Notes: generated by a model from the letters alone, not told the origin. DNA of 64,000 bases from Bradyrhizobiaceae bacterium (GCA_003963145.1 RXJJ01000002.1:186001-250000); one strand, 5' to 3'. Counted from the stretch's first letter, positions 15,598-24,929 are shown. Made by a program: numbers and translations.

Positions 15598-15627
15598 TCA
15601 GGGCCTTCAACGTCAGGGCCTTTAACG
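15598..15627. repeat. Tandem duplication of a 15-base unit
   Basis: tcagggccttcaacg (15598-15612) is followed at once by tcagggcctttaacg (15613-15627), 14 of 15 identical. It sits 33 bases before the start of the DUF3551 gene, so it is in the leader or promoter. Confidence 0.85.
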
Positions 15628-15659
15628 AACACTCAGAGAAAGGTCATGGGAGAGACAAT

Positions 15660-15893
15660 ATGCGGGTCGCGGCATATCTGCTGTTATTTTTATCATTGGC
15701 TTTTGTCGCGGCCATGGGATCAGCGCAGGCGCGGGACTATCCCTATTGCATGCGTGGAAGAACCGTGGGTCTGGGAAATGATTGCCGGTTCACGAGCTTG
15801 CAGCAATGCCGGACGAGTGCATCCGGGCTTGGTGCCAGTTGCGTCGTCAATCCGCGTGTTGCCTTCAGGCGGCGGCAATCATCTCACCAGTAA
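15660..15893 (+). CDS. DUF3551-family small secreted protein, 77 aa
   Basis: The product begins MRVAAYLLLFLSLAFVAAMG with cleavage expected after AQA (about residue 24). The mature part (RDYPYCMRGRTVGLGNDCRF, then QQCRTSASGLGASCVVNPRV) has the four-cysteine C-x(11)-C...C...C pattern of DUF3551. That family is expanded in Bradyrhizobium and its relatives and its function is unknown. A GGGAGAGA stretch precedes the start codon. The gene stands alone, in the same direction as its neighbours. A tandem 15-base duplication lies just upstream. Confidence in the family is good, in any role nil. Confidence 0.8.
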   Translation: MRVAAYLLLFLSLAFVAAMGSAQARDYPYCMRGRTVGLGNDCRFTSLQQCRTSASGLGASCVVNPRVAFRRRQSSHQ

Positions 15894-16116
15894 CGGCTAC
15901 TTGCCCGGCCGCTCGAGCTTTTTCGTCCCGCCCGGGAAGATAAACAACGTAGTCGTAAGCGAGACTCTCCGATGCGATCGGAAAAGATTCAGCGACGCTA
16001 AATTTCAAAAACGCGTCGGTTGAAAGGAAGCGTAAATCACGCTGGGGCCGCTGCTAGGGCTAAGTATTAAGCCGCAATCAAAACTCAGTGTAAATCAGCG
16101 GGCTAAGAAGAGAAAA

Positions 16117-16206
16117 TGGCGGAGAGGGTGAGATTCGAACTCACGGTACCCTTGCAGGCACGGCGGTTTTCAAGACCGCTGCCTTAAACCACTCGGCCAC
16201 CTCTCC
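16117..16206 (-). tRNA. tRNA-Ser (anticodon TGA)
   Basis: Read on the minus strand, the 90-base gene starts GGAGAGGTGGCCGAGTGG and ends CCTCTCC-G-CCA with an encoded CCA. The anticodon loop is CTTGAAA, giving anticodon TGA. The long variable arm typical of class II tRNAs is present (GTGCCTGCAAGGGTACC), and the T-loop reads GTTCGAATC. The acceptor stem has seven perfect pairs. Confidence 0.95.
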
Positions 16207-16532
16207 ATGGACTCTGTCATGGGGGAGTATCCCCTTCATTGCAAGAGCCCCAGCGGACCGCTTCAAGACTACATTTTGAGGGTGTCCAGATACTGTTGAT
16301 TCTCATTTAGATAAGCGAAGAACCCCTTTAAGGCGAGCCTCAATAAGGACCCGTAAGCCAGTTGAATGGGCCCAGCCCGGCCGATTCAGTGCCATTATCG
16401 GAAAAGCAACCCCCGGTTTACCAGTTCCACCGGACCCCCGTTTCGTTCGCGGCGGCAATGGTTTATGTTGCGCCGCAGGTTTGACACGGTCGGCTGCCGG
16501 GGCAGGGGCTGCACGATCTCGATTGGGGACGG
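16207..16532. other. Non-coding stretch between tRNA-Ser and rlpA
   Basis: These 326 bases have no supported gene. They must hold the minus-strand promoter of the tRNA and the plus-strand promoter of rlpA. A minus-strand frame crosses the region but continues as a shadow of rlpA and is not a gene. I see no clear repeat or strong hairpin. Confidence 0.5.
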
Positions 16533-17447
16533 ATGGGGCTTTTCTCATCAATATCGAACAGGACGAGCCATCGCGCATGGATGGCCGCCGGCGCTTGCCT
16601 GTTGCTCGCCAATTGCGCCTCGTCGGACAAGTTCGCGAGCCGTCTCGATCCGAAATACGGCGTTTCCTCGAGCCCGCGCGTGGTCGATTTCGATCAGGCC
16701 GTTCCCAAGGGCGGCGGCACCTATCGCGTCGGCAAGCCCTATGTCGTTGCTGGCCGGACCTACGTTCCCCAGGAAAATCCGAATTATCGCGCCGAGGGGC
16801 TGGCCTCCTGGTACGGCGATGACTTTCACGGCCGCCTGACCGCCAATGGCGAGGTCTTCGATATGACGTCGCTGACGGCGGCGCATCCAACCCTCCCGCT
16901 GCCCTGCTATGTCCGCGTCACCAACATGGGGAATGGCCGATCGCTGGTCGTTCGCGTCAACGATCGCGGGCCGTATCACGGTAACCGCGTGATCGACGTG
17001 TCGCATCGCGCGGCGACCCTGCTCGATTTCCGCGACAGCGGCATCGCGCGCGTGCGCGTCGAATATGTCGGCCGCGCGCCGCTGGAAGGGTCTGACGACG
17101 CCCAGCTTGTCGCGACGCTGCGAACCAACGAGCCTGCGCCAGCACCTTCCGCCGTGCGGATCGCCTCGGCGTCATCGTTCATTCCGGCCATACCTGCCTC
17201 ACGCGGCACATGGCGCGGCGACGTGCCAATGCCGCCGGAGCGGCCTTATACGCTCGGCAACACGACGGACGACGCCTCGACGGCCGCAAGCGAAGTTTCC
17301 TCCCGCCGGGTCGCTCAAGCAGGGCGCAGTAACGATGACACCGGCACGCAGGCCGCTGCCGCGTTTTACCGGCCCGTTTCCAGCTACGCATCCGACAGCC
17401 CGCAACAGGCTGTCGGCAATCCGGTCTCAGCGCGCGGGCTTTACTAG
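16533..17447 (+). CDS. rlpA: RlpA-family septal lytic transglycosylase, lipoprotein
   Basis: The 304-residue protein has a lipoprotein signal with lipobox LLANC (lipidated C28). The double-psi beta-barrel domain of RlpA lies at about 88-185, with EGLASWYGDDFHGRLTANGE, NGRSLVVRVNDRGPY and VIDVSHRAATLL. RlpA cleaves denuded peptidoglycan at the septum in some species. The C-terminal part is low in complexity and shows no SPOR domain, unlike the longer E. coli and Pseudomonas proteins, so septal targeting through SPOR is not supported here. In many alphaproteobacteria rlpA is followed directly by the dacC-tmk-holB genes; here a sulfatase gene on the other strand lies between. Confidence 0.9.
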   Translation: MGLFSSISNRTSHRAWMAAGACLLLANCASSDKFASRLDPKYGVSSSPRVVDFDQAVPKGGGTYRVGKPYVVAGRTYVPQENPNYRAEGLASWYGDDFHGRLTANGEVFDMTSLTAAHPTLPLPCYVRVTNMGNGRSLVVRVNDRGPYHGNRVIDVSHRAATLLDFRDSGIARVRVEYVGRAPLEGSDDAQLVATLRTNEPAPAPSAVRIASASSFIPAIPASRGTWRGDVPMPPERPYTLGNTTDDASTAASEVSSRRVAQAGRSNDDTGTQAAAAFYRPVSSYASDSPQQAVGNPVSARGLY

Positions 17448-17478
17448 CCCCGGTACGTCCCGCAACCGGTGCGGGGCT
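17446..17478. terminator. Possible hairpin between convergent rlpA and sulfatase genes
   Basis: AGCCCCG (17446-17452) is complementary to CGGGGCT (17472-17478), seven perfect pairs around a 19-base loop that can pair further (ACGTCCCGCAACCGGT). No T tract follows on either strand, so efficient intrinsic termination is doubtful. Confidence 0.3.
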
Positions 17479-17491
17479 GCATTACCCGCGG

Positions 17492-18934
17492 TTAGTCGCC
17501 TTGTGTAAAAAATGCCTCATCGGTCGGAAGTGACGGTGCACCGTGGGCGTTGGCTTTGACCGCCGCAAAAGCATCCACAAGGAAAAGCGATTTCGCGCTT
17601 TCACGCGCCAGCTCCTCGATGCGTTTTTGAAGCCTTGCGACAATGTCTGGATGTTTGTCGGCGACGTTCGTCTTTTCGGAGGGGTCTTCGGCGATATTGT
17701 AAAGCTCAAGCGCCGAAGGCAGCGGCGTTCGCCAGATCAGCTTCCAGTCTCCCTCGCGGACACCACCGCGAAACGGCTCGATGTTATAAACGACTTCCGT
17801 CCGCGGCGACGGTTTGCCGCCGCTGATCGTGGCCCAGACATCCACGCCGTCGAGCGGTTTGCCTTTCGTCGTATCGGCGCCAGCCAGGGCAGCGAGAGTC
17901 GGAAACATATCCACGACGTGGATGACTTCCTTGACCTCGCCCGGCTGAATGTGGCCCGGCCAGTTTGCGAACGCGGCGACACGGGTGCCGCCTTCATAAA
18001 GCATTCCCTTGCCGCCACGATACGGACCGTTGTCGGCGGGCAATTTCAGATTTGAAACGTCGACGTCGCCCGAGAGCATGGCCGACTGGTTGCCGCCGTT
18101 ATCGCTCATGAATACGATCAGCGTGTTGTCGCGCATTTTCTTCTTGTCGAGGGCAGCGACGACATTGCCGATCTGATCGTCCATTGCCGTAATCATCGCC
18201 GCGTAGGCACGCCGTGTCGGGTCTTCAATCGACTTGTATTTGTCGAGATAGTCCTGCGGCGCCTGATAGGGCGCGTGCGGCGCCGTGAAAGCGAGATAGA
18301 GAAACAGCGGTTTGTCCGTATTGTGCGCGTTAATTTGCGCGACGGCATCCTCGCCCCAGAGCTTGGTGACGTAACCGGTTTCCTCGAGGGGCCGATTGTT
18401 GCGAAACCAGTCCTTCACGTTTCCCGATGTGTGCTTGAAATAGTCGATTTCACCGACCATCGACCCGTAGTGATAGTCGAAGCCACGCTGAAGGGGCCAA
18501 TACTTCCTGTCCGAATGCCCCAGATGCCACTTGCCGACCATCGCCGTCTGATAGCCTGCATCTTTTAATGCTTGCGGCAGCAGTCGTTCGTCCGTGGGCA
18601 GTCCATACTTGCTCGGGGTTGGAATGACCGCCGTCTGCAGGCCGTAGCGGAACGGGTAGCGTCCGGTCAGCAATGCCGCGCGGGTTGGTGTGCACATCGG
18701 CTGAACATAGAACTGTTCGAGGCGTGCGCCGCCTTCGGCAAGCTTGTCGAGGTTCGGTGTTTTGATGTCCGAGCCGTGGAAACCCACGTCCTTCCAGCCC
18801 AGATCGTCCGCTACAATGTAAACGATGTTCGGCCGCGAAGCCGGTTGCTGCGCGAATGCCATCTCGGATTTAAGGGCGATGGGTGCCAGGCCGGCCAGCA
18901 GGAGACTGTTTTGCAGGAAGATACGACGTTCCAT
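17492..18934 (-). CDS. Sulfatase (arylsulfatase family), periplasmic
   Basis: The 480-residue protein has the Cys-type sulfatase signature CTPTR at residues 81-85; C81 would be converted to formylglycine. The metal-binding DD at 43-44 lies in YIVADDLGWKD, and GKWHLG and FMSDNGG follow later in the protein. The N terminus MERRIFLQNSLLLAGLAPIA has a twin-arginine followed by a hydrophobic stretch and an AFA cleavage site, so Tat export is likely. It should hydrolyse sulfate esters in the periplasm and supply sulfate; the substrate cannot be read. A formylglycine-generating enzyme is not encoded in this window. It is a single gene between rlpA and dacC, opposite to both, and looks like an insertion into a conserved gene order. 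Confidence 0.9.
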   Translation of the reverse strand: MERRIFLQNSLLLAGLAPIALKSEMAFAQQPASRPNIVYIVADDLGWKDVGFHGSDIKTPNLDKLAEGGARLEQFYVQPMCTPTRAALLTGRYPFRYGLQTAVIPTPSKYGLPTDERLLPQALKDAGYQTAMVGKWHLGHSDRKYWPLQRGFDYHYGSMVGEIDYFKHTSGNVKDWFRNNRPLEETGYVTKLWGEDAVAQINAHNTDKPLFLYLAFTAPHAPYQAPQDYLDKYKSIEDPTRRAYAAMITAMDDQIGNVVAALDKKKMRDNTLIVFMSDNGGNQSAMLSGDVDVSNLKLPADNGPYRGGKGMLYEGGTRVAAFANWPGHIQPGEVKEVIHVVDMFPTLAALAGADTTKGKPLDGVDVWATISGGKPSPRTEVVYNIEPFRGGVREGDWKLIWRTPLPSALELYNIAEDPSEKTNVADKHPDIVARLQKRIEELARESAKSLFLVDAFAAVKANAHGAPSLPTDEAFFTQGD

Positions 18935-19142
18935 GTTGTTCTCTCAAAATGTTCATCAAGTAAGATCGTTTGAACCGGGATCGTTCGACGTTGGTCGATC
19001 GAGGAGGGCTCGACGGGGACGACATACACCGCTGGTTTGATCAATCCAAGGAATTCGGGCTTTTCTACAGCTCGCGTGATTCGATCAAACTGGACGTAAC
19101 AGCAAAACAACTGCTACAAATGCGTTCTTCGAGGCTTAAAGC

Positions 19143-20414
19143 ATGCCATTGTTTTCGTTCATGTTTGCCTATTTGGAGCAGTGGCTCCCGCGCCACGTGC
19201 GAGGATTGGTGACGCTCGGTCTTCTGGCGGCCGTGCTGCTTGGTGGACCTATATCGACCCATCTCGCATTTGCGGCAAACAACAGCGTGCAAGGTGCCAA
19301 GAAGGAGGAGGGTGGCCTCGATATCGATGCGCCGACAGCCATTCTGATCGAAGCCAAAAGCGGCAGCGTTCTGTTTGAGAAAAACGCCGACCAGCTGCTG
19401 CCGCCCTCCAGCATGATGAAGCTGATGACGGTGGAGGTGGTTTTTAGCAAGCTCGCCGCCGGTGACATCAAGCCCACGGACGAATTCCGTATCAGCGAGA
19501 ACGCCTGGCGGCGCGGTGGCGCGCCATCCGGCGGTTCGACCATGTTCGCGGCCATCAACAGCCGCGTCAGCGTCGATGATCTTCTGCACGGGGCGATCAT
19601 CCAGAGCGGCAACGACGCCTGTATTGCTCTTGCCGAAGGTATTGCCGGCAGCGAAATGGATTTTACGGCGCTGATGACGGCGCGTGCGCGAGAACTGGGG
19701 CTGACCCGTTCGACATTCGGCAATTCCAACGGTCTGCCGAATCCGATCAACAAGATGTCGGTGCGCGAGCTCAGCCGGCTCGCGCGACACATCATCCTGA
19801 CCTATCCTGACTATTATCAGCTTTTCGGCCAGCGCGATTTCACCTGGAACAAGATCAGCCAGCAGAACCGCAACCCGCTCCTGAACTCGCTCGATGGCGC
19901 GGACGGCCTGAAGACCGGCTACACCAAGGAAGGCGGCTACGGCATGGTCGGCTCTGCCGTGCAGAACGGCATCCGCCTCATTGTCGTCGTCAACGGGGTC
20001 GAGAGTGCTGACGATCGCGCCGCGGAAGCCAAACGCCTGCTGGAGTGGGGTTTCAAAAATTTCGAGCTGCGCTCGGTATTCGACAGCGGCGATACGGTCG
20101 GTTACGGCAAGGTGTTTGGCGGTGACAGCGGCTCTGTGAAGCTTGTCACCAAAGAACCGGTCAAGGTGATGGTGCAGAAGAACGGATCAGACAAGCTGAA
20201 TGCGCGCGTGGTCTATCAGGGGCCGATCCGGGCTCCCGTAGAGGCTGACAAGCAGGTTGGCGCGATCAAGGTCTGGCGCAATGGGAATATCGCTGTCGAG
20301 GTTCCGGTTTTCACCGCCGACGCGGTAGGCACCGGCTCGACGGCGCGCCGCGCCGTGGATGGCGTGTCCGAGCTTGTGATCGGGCTTGTCCGCGCCGGTG
20401 TGGAAAAGCTGTAA
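19143..20414 (+). CDS. D-alanyl-D-alanine carboxypeptidase (PBP5/6 family)
   Basis: The 423-residue protein has the three active-site motifs of serine D,D-peptidases: SMMK (S90-K93), SGN (155-157) and KTG (257-259). An N-terminal hydrophobic segment (about 20-44, cut after AFA) exports it. The C-terminal quarter is the PBP5-type beta domain (PVKVMVQKNGSDKLNARVVY) and a short amphipathic end. It trims the terminal D-alanine from peptidoglycan pentapeptides in the periplasm. It opens a plus-strand run with tmk, holB, metG, a TatD protein and an MBL hydrolase; only two bases separate its stop from the tmk start. DacC or DacF would be suitable names. Confidence 0.92.
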   Translation: MPLFSFMFAYLEQWLPRHVRGLVTLGLLAAVLLGGPISTHLAFAANNSVQGAKKEEGGLDIDAPTAILIEAKSGSVLFEKNADQLLPPSSMMKLMTVEVVFSKLAAGDIKPTDEFRISENAWRRGGAPSGGSTMFAAINSRVSVDDLLHGAIIQSGNDACIALAEGIAGSEMDFTALMTARARELGLTRSTFGNSNGLPNPINKMSVRELSRLARHIILTYPDYYQLFGQRDFTWNKISQQNRNPLLNSLDGADGLKTGYTKEGGYGMVGSAVQNGIRLIVVVNGVESADDRAAEAKRLLEWGFKNFELRSVFDSGDTVGYGKVFGGDSGSVKLVTKEPVKVMVQKNGSDKLNARVVYQGPIRAPVEADKQVGAIKVWRNGNIAVEVPVFTADAVGTGSTARRAVDGVSELVIGLVRAGVEKL

Positions 20415-20416
20415 TC

Positions 20417-21100
20417 ATGCCGGGCTCCGCAAAAAAGCGAACGCCGGGACGCTTCATTACCTTCGAAGGCGGAGAAGGCTCGGGCAAGTCCACCCAGATT
20501 CAGCTTCTTGCCGATCGGCTGAACGGTGCCGACCATCGTACCATCGTGACCCGCGAGCCAGGCGGATCGCCGGGCGCGGAAATCATCCGCCATCTGTTGC
20601 TGTCGGGAATGGGAAAACTGCTCGGCGACGAAGCTGAAACGCTGCTGTTCGCCGCCGCGCGCGACGACCACGTTCAGCACGTCATCAAACCGGCGCTCGA
20701 TCGCGGCGTCTGGGTGCTCTGCGACCGCTTCACGGATTCCACGCAAGTCTATCAGGGCAAGCTCGGCAACGTGTCTCCGGGCCTCATCAACGCGCTGGAG
20801 CGCGTGACCATCGGCGATCTGAAGCCTGACCTCACGCTGGTGCTCGACGTTCCTGCGGCCGTCGGGCTGGCGCGGGCGATCAAGCGGCGCGGTGCCGTCG
20901 CGCCGGATCGCTTCGAGCAGGAGAGCTTCGAATTCCACGAAAAGCTCCGTGACGCCTATCGTCAGCTTGCGAACGAAAGTCCGGCGCGCTGCGTGCTGAT
21001 CGACGCCAATGCGGATGCGGAAACGGTGGCAGGCCGAGTGTGGGACGCGGTTCGCCAGCGTCTGTTCGCTCCGGCTTTGAACGAGACCGCACGGGCATGA
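20417..21100 (+). CDS. tmk: Thymidylate kinase
   Basis: The 227-residue enzyme has the P-loop FEGGEGSGKS (16-25), the DR motif in LCDRFTDSTQVYQG, and a lid region with several arginines (IKRRGAVAPDRFE). It phosphorylates dTMP to dTDP in DNA precursor synthesis. The N terminus is about ten residues longer (MPGSAKKRTPGR) than the minimal enzyme. Its stop overlaps the ATG of holB by four bases, the usual arrangement in alphaproteobacteria. Confidence 0.97.
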   Translation: MPGSAKKRTPGRFITFEGGEGSGKSTQIQLLADRLNGADHRTIVTREPGGSPGAEIIRHLLLSGMGKLLGDEAETLLFAAARDDHVQHVIKPALDRGVWVLCDRFTDSTQVYQGKLGNVSPGLINALERVTIGDLKPDLTLVLDVPAAVGLARAIKRRGAVAPDRFEQESFEFHEKLRDAYRQLANESPARCVLIDANADAETVAGRVWDAVRQRLFAPALNETARA

Positions 21101-22140
21101 GCGAGCGGAGTGACGACGAGGGCGCCGCGCCTCTGCCGCGCGAAACGCGTCTGTTTTTCGGACATGCCGCCGCCGAAGCGACTTTGCTGGCGGCCTACAA
21201 AAGCGGACATATTCCTCATGCCTGGCTGATCGGCGGCGCGCAGGGCATCGGCAAGGCGACACTGGCCTATCGCATGGCAAAATTCGTATTGGCAAATTCA
21301 GACCCGCGCGCGCCGGATGTGCAGAATGCCTCACGACTCGATGTCGATCCGGACAATTCCGCAGTGCGCAAGGTCATTGCCGGAAGCCATGGCGGATTGC
21401 TGACGCTGGAGCGGAGCGTCAACGACAAGGGCGTGATGCGAAGCGTCATCACCGTCGATGAATCGCGCGAGACGATACCGTTTTTCGGATCGACGGCGGC
21501 GGTCGCGGGCTGGCGCATCTGCATTGTCGATACGGTCGATGAACTGAACGCCAACGCTGCCAACGCGCTTCTCAAGATTCTCGAGGAGCCGCCGCCGCAG
21601 TCGCTGTTTCTTCTTATCAGCAACGCACCCTCGCGCGTGCTCGCGACCATTCAGTCGCGCTGCCGCAAGCTGATGCTTCGGCCGCTGTCGGAAACCGATG
21701 TGTTGCACGCGGCGGCGCAGGCCTCACAACGCGCGGAGACGGATGCGGCGCTGCGAGAAGCAGCCGCGAACGCCGATGGCAGCGTGGCGCGCGCCCTGGC
21801 GCTGCTCGACGGCAATGCGCTCGGACTGCAGCAGCGCACCAGCGCGTTGCTCGACAGCTTGCCCCGGGTCGATCCCCGGGCGCTGCATGCGCTTGGCGAT
21901 GCCCTGCCGCTCAACGATCGTGTGGCGCTCCGCGCGTTCGTCGACACGGTGGAACGCTGGCTGACCGCGCATCTGCGCGAGCCGGACTTGCAGGGAAATT
22001 TGCCCCGCCTTGCGCGCCTCGCGCTGGTGTGGGAAAAGATCAACCAGACCGCGCGCGAGACCGAGGCTTTCAATCTGGAGCGAAAACCGCTGGTTTTCTC
22101 GATATTTGGATTGCTCGCGGAAGCCACATCGGGTTCTTAA
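21097..22140 (+). CDS. holB: DNA polymerase III subunit delta prime
   Basis: The start at 21097 (MSERSDDEGAAPLPRETRLF) overlaps the tmk stop as ATGA; the frame is open further upstream only inside tmk. The 347-residue protein has the AAA+ clamp-loader fold with a P-loop-like GGAQGIGKATLAYR (about 45-58), the sensor region ANALLKILEEPPPQSLFLL and the SRC motif (IQSRCRKL). Delta prime is part of the clamp loader that places the beta clamp on primed DNA. It is followed 96 bases later by metG. Confidence 0.95.
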   Translation: MSERSDDEGAAPLPRETRLFFGHAAAEATLLAAYKSGHIPHAWLIGGAQGIGKATLAYRMAKFVLANSDPRAPDVQNASRLDVDPDNSAVRKVIAGSHGGLLTLERSVNDKGVMRSVITVDESRETIPFFGSTAAVAGWRICIVDTVDELNANAANALLKILEEPPPQSLFLLISNAPSRVLATIQSRCRKLMLRPLSETDVLHAAAQASQRAETDAALREAAANADGSVARALALLDGNALGLQQRTSALLDSLPRVDPRALHALGDALPLNDRVALRAFVDTVERWLTAHLREPDLQGNLPRLARLALVWEKINQTARETEAFNLERKPLVFSIFGLLAEATSGS

Positions 22141-22236
22141 AATCAACAAGACTCGTCTATAGATCAATCGCTGGCTGCCTTGCATCACCCTGTGATCGCG
22201 GCCGGGTTTGATGATTTGAACTTTCAGGGAAGCGTG

Positions 22237-24135
22237 ATGGCCAAAGCAAAGAAAACAGCCAAATCGAAGAAGGCGGCCAGATCGAAAACCGCGTCAAAAA
22301 AGACGGCAAAAGCCGCTGGCAAGAAGACAGTCCGCAAGAAGACGACTGGCAAGAAAACGTCGGCGAAAAAGGCCCGCAAGGTTTCCAAGGCGACACGCTC
22401 TGTAAAGAAGCGCGCCGGGACTTCCGCATCCAAATCCAAGATTTCGAAGAACGCGGGCAAGCGCAAGGCGGCCGGCAAAAAGCCTTCTGGCAAAGCACCC
22501 TCTGTCAAAAAGCCTTCTGTCGAAAAGTCAGTAGCAAAGAAAACGGAGTCAAGGGCAGGGAAGGGCATTGCCCCCGCGCCCCGGCGCAATTCCTTCTACA
22601 TCACGACCGCCATCGTCTATCCGAACGGCGCACCTCACATCGGCCATGCCTATGAGGCGATCGCGACCGACGCGCTGGCCCGTTTTCAGCAGCTCGAGGG
22701 GAAGGATGTGTTCTTCCTGACCGGGACCGACGAACATGGTCAGAAGATGGTCCAGACGGCGCAGAGAGAGGGGCTCTCCACGCTGGCGCTGGCGACGAGG
22801 AATTCGGGGCTGTTGCGCAAGCTCGACGAGAAACTGAACATTTCGTTCAATCGCTTTATTCGCACGACGGAAGAACAGCACCATCGGTCTGTCCAGGAAA
22901 TCTGGAAGAGGATGGCCGCGAATGGCGACATTTATCTCGACAGTTATTCCGGCTGGTATTCAGTGCGCGATGAGGCCTATTACGCGGAAGACGAAACTGT
23001 TGTCGGCGACGACAAGGTTCGCCGTGGGCCGCAGGGCACGCCGGTCGAATGGGTCGAGGAAAAAAGCTATTTCTTCAGGCTCTCCGCCTATCAGGACCGG
23101 CTGCTCGCACTCTATGAGAGCCAGCCCGATTTCATCGGCCCGGACTCGCGCAGGAACGAGATCGTCAGTTTCGTCAAAGGCGGACTGAAGGATCTGTCAA
23201 TCTCGCGCACCACGTTCGACTGGGGCGTCAAGGTGCCTGGCGACGAGGCGCATGTAATGTACGTCTGGGTCGACGCGTTGACGAATTACCTCACCGGCGT
23301 CGGTTTTCCGGATGAGGGCGACAGGAACTGGCACTTCTGGCCGGCGGACGTGCACATCATCGGCAAGGATATCATCCGCTTTCACACGGTGTACTGGCCC
23401 GCATTCCTGATGGCGGCCGGCCTTCCGTTGCCGAAACGGGTGTTCGCGCATGGCTTCCTGTTCAACCGCGGCGAGAAGATGTCGAAGTCGACCGGCAATG
23501 TGGTCGATCCGTTCACCATGGCGGATCAGTACGGCGTCGACCAGATGCGCTATTTCTTCCTGCGCGAAATTCCGTTCGGGCAGGACGGCAATTACAATCA
23601 CGAGGCGATTGTTACGCGCACCAATGCCGATCTCGCCAACGATCTCGGCAATCTGGCGCAGCGTTCGCTCTCGATGCTCGGCAAGCAACATGCCGGTCTG
23701 CTGCCCGAGCCGGGGGCATATAGCGACACCGATAAAGCCATTCTCGCGATGGCCGACGCCATGCTGGCGCAGGTCCGCGAAGCGATGGGCACGCAGCAGA
23801 TTCATCAGGCGCTGAACGTGATCTGGGCCGTGGTCGCCGAGGCCAACCGCTATTTCGCGGGCGAAGCGCCATGGGCGCTGGCCAAGACCGATCCGCCGCG
23901 CCAGAAGACGGTGCTGTATGTCACGGCCGAAGTGGTGCGCCAGATCGCGATCCTGGCGCAGCCGGTGATGCCCGATGCCATGGGCAAGATGCTGGACAGT
24001 CTTGGTATCGCGAAAGATGGGCGAAATTTCGCGGCGCTGGCCCAGCGCATCAGGCCCGGCACGCAATTGCCGCCGCCTGCGCCGATTTTCCCGCGCTATG
24101 TCGAGCCCACCGAAACCGCACCGGTCAAAGCCTGA
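22237..24135 (+). CDS. metG: Methionyl-tRNA synthetase with lysine-rich N-terminal extension
   Basis: From the ATG at 22237 (ribosome binding site CAGGGA) the protein has 632 residues. The catalytic core begins near residue 118 and contains HIGH (134-137), the [10 protein letters not shown] region and KMSKS in [10 protein letters not shown]. The connective peptide lacks zinc-knuckle cysteines. Residues 1-112 are an unusual extension made almost only of K, A, S, T, R and G, with many KK doublets ([20 protein letters not shown] at the start), like the tails of histone H1-like proteins. It might add RNA or DNA affinity, and is expected to be disordered. No C-terminal dimerisation (Trbp111-like) domain is seen. 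Its stop overlaps the start of the TatD gene by one base. Confidence 0.95.
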   Translation: MAKAKKTAKSKKAARSKTASKKTAKAAGKKTVRKKTTGKKTSAKKARKVSKATRSVKKRAGTSASKSKISKNAGKRKAAGKKPSGKAPSVKKPSVEKSVAKKTESRAGKGIAPAPRRNSFYITTAIVYPNGAPHIGHAYEAIATDALARFQQLEGKDVFFLTGTDEHGQKMVQTAQREGLSTLALATRNSGLLRKLDEKLNISFNRFIRTTEEQHHRSVQEIWKRMAANGDIYLDSYSGWYSVRDEAYYAEDETVVGDDKVRRGPQGTPVEWVEEKSYFFRLSAYQDRLLALYESQPDFIGPDSRRNEIVSFVKGGLKDLSISRTTFDWGVKVPGDEAHVMYVWVDALTNYLTGVGFPDEGDRNWHFWPADVHIIGKDIIRFHTVYWPAFLMAAGLPLPKRVFAHGFLFNRGEKMSKSTGNVVDPFTMADQYGVDQMRYFFLREIPFGQDGNYNHEAIVTRTNADLANDLGNLAQRSLSMLGKQHAGLLPEPGAYSDTDKAILAMADAMLAQVREAMGTQQIHQALNVIWAVVAEANRYFAGEAPWALAKTDPPRQKTVLYVTAEVVRQIAILAQPVMPDAMGKMLDSLGIAKDGRNFAALAQRIRPGTQLPPPAPIFPRYVEPTETAPVKA

Positions 24136-24929
24136 TGCTCGTCGACAGCCATTGCCATCTCGACTTTCCCGACTTCGCCGCCGATCTCGATGCCATCGTC
24201 GCGCGCGCGGAGGAAGCAGGAGTCGAGCGCATGGTGACGATCTCGACACGCGTGCGGCGTTTTCCGGCGCTGCAGGCCATCGCGGAGCGCTTTCCGAATG
24301 TCTATTGCTCGGTCGGCACGCATCCGCATCAGGCCGTGGAGGAAGATGGCATCCCGGCCGACGAGCTGATTGCCCTGACAAGGCATCCCAAGGTCGTGGC
24401 GCTGGGCGAGGCGGGGCTGGACAATTTCTACAAGGACGGTTCGCCCGAGGCGCAGGAGCGGGGCTTTCGCATCCACATCGCCGCCGCGCGGGCGACCGGC
24501 CTGCCGCTTGTCATCCACACCCGCGAGGCGGACGAAGCCTGCGAGCGCATCCTCGAAGACGAAATGGCGAAGGGGCCATTCCGCGCGGTGCTGCATTGCT
24601 ACACCGGCGGACGCAGGCTGGCCCTGAAAGCCATCGAGCTCGGCCTGTCGATTTCCTTCACCGGAATTCTGACTTTCAAGAACTCCCAGAACATCCGTGA
24701 CATCGCCGCCGAACTGCCCGCCGACCGCATCATGGTCGAGACCGATGCGCCGTATCTCGCGCCCGGCAAATATCGCGGCAAACGCAACGAGCCGTCGTTC
24801 GTGGTCGAGACCGCCAGGGTGCTGGCGGAGACGCGCGGCGTGTCGTTCGAGGACATCGCGCAACAGACCACCGACAATTTCTATCGCCTGTTCGACAAGG
24901 TCCCGCGTACCGGCGCTAAGGCCGCATGA
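24135..24929 (+). CDS. TatD-family metal-dependent hydrolase (YcfH type)
   Basis: The 264-residue protein starts [20 protein letters not shown] with the metal-binding HxH of the amidohydrolase fold, and has GTHPHQA, GEAGLDNFYKDG, VIHTREAD and ETDAPYLAP, all TatD landmarks. TatD-family members act as 3'-5' exonucleases or D-aminoacyl-tRNA deacylases; the exact activity of this YcfH group is not settled. The start shares one base with the metG stop (TGATG). The end overlaps the next gene by four bases, so the three genes are translationally linked. Confidence 0.93.
   Translation: MLVDSHCHLDFPDFAADLDAIVARAEEAGVERMVTISTRVRRFPALQAIAERFPNVYCSVGTHPHQAVEEDGIPADELIALTRHPKVVALGEAGLDNFYKDGSPEAQERGFRIHIAAARATGLPLVIHTREADEACERILEDEMAKGPFRAVLHCYTGGRRLALKAIELGLSISFTGILTFKNSQNIRDIAAELPADRIMVETDAPYLAPGKYRGKRNEPSFVVETARVLAETRGVSFEDIAQQTTDNFYRLFDKVPRTGAKAA

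Noticed and set aside
14387..15627. The tandem duplications as a CRISPR array
   Set aside because: Units differ in sequence and length, each occurs only twice and there are no spacers.
16303..16890. Minus-strand frame crossing the gap between tRNA-Ser and rlpA
   Set aside because: More than half of it is antisense to the rlpA signal and N-terminal region and it is rich in R and P as such shadows are.
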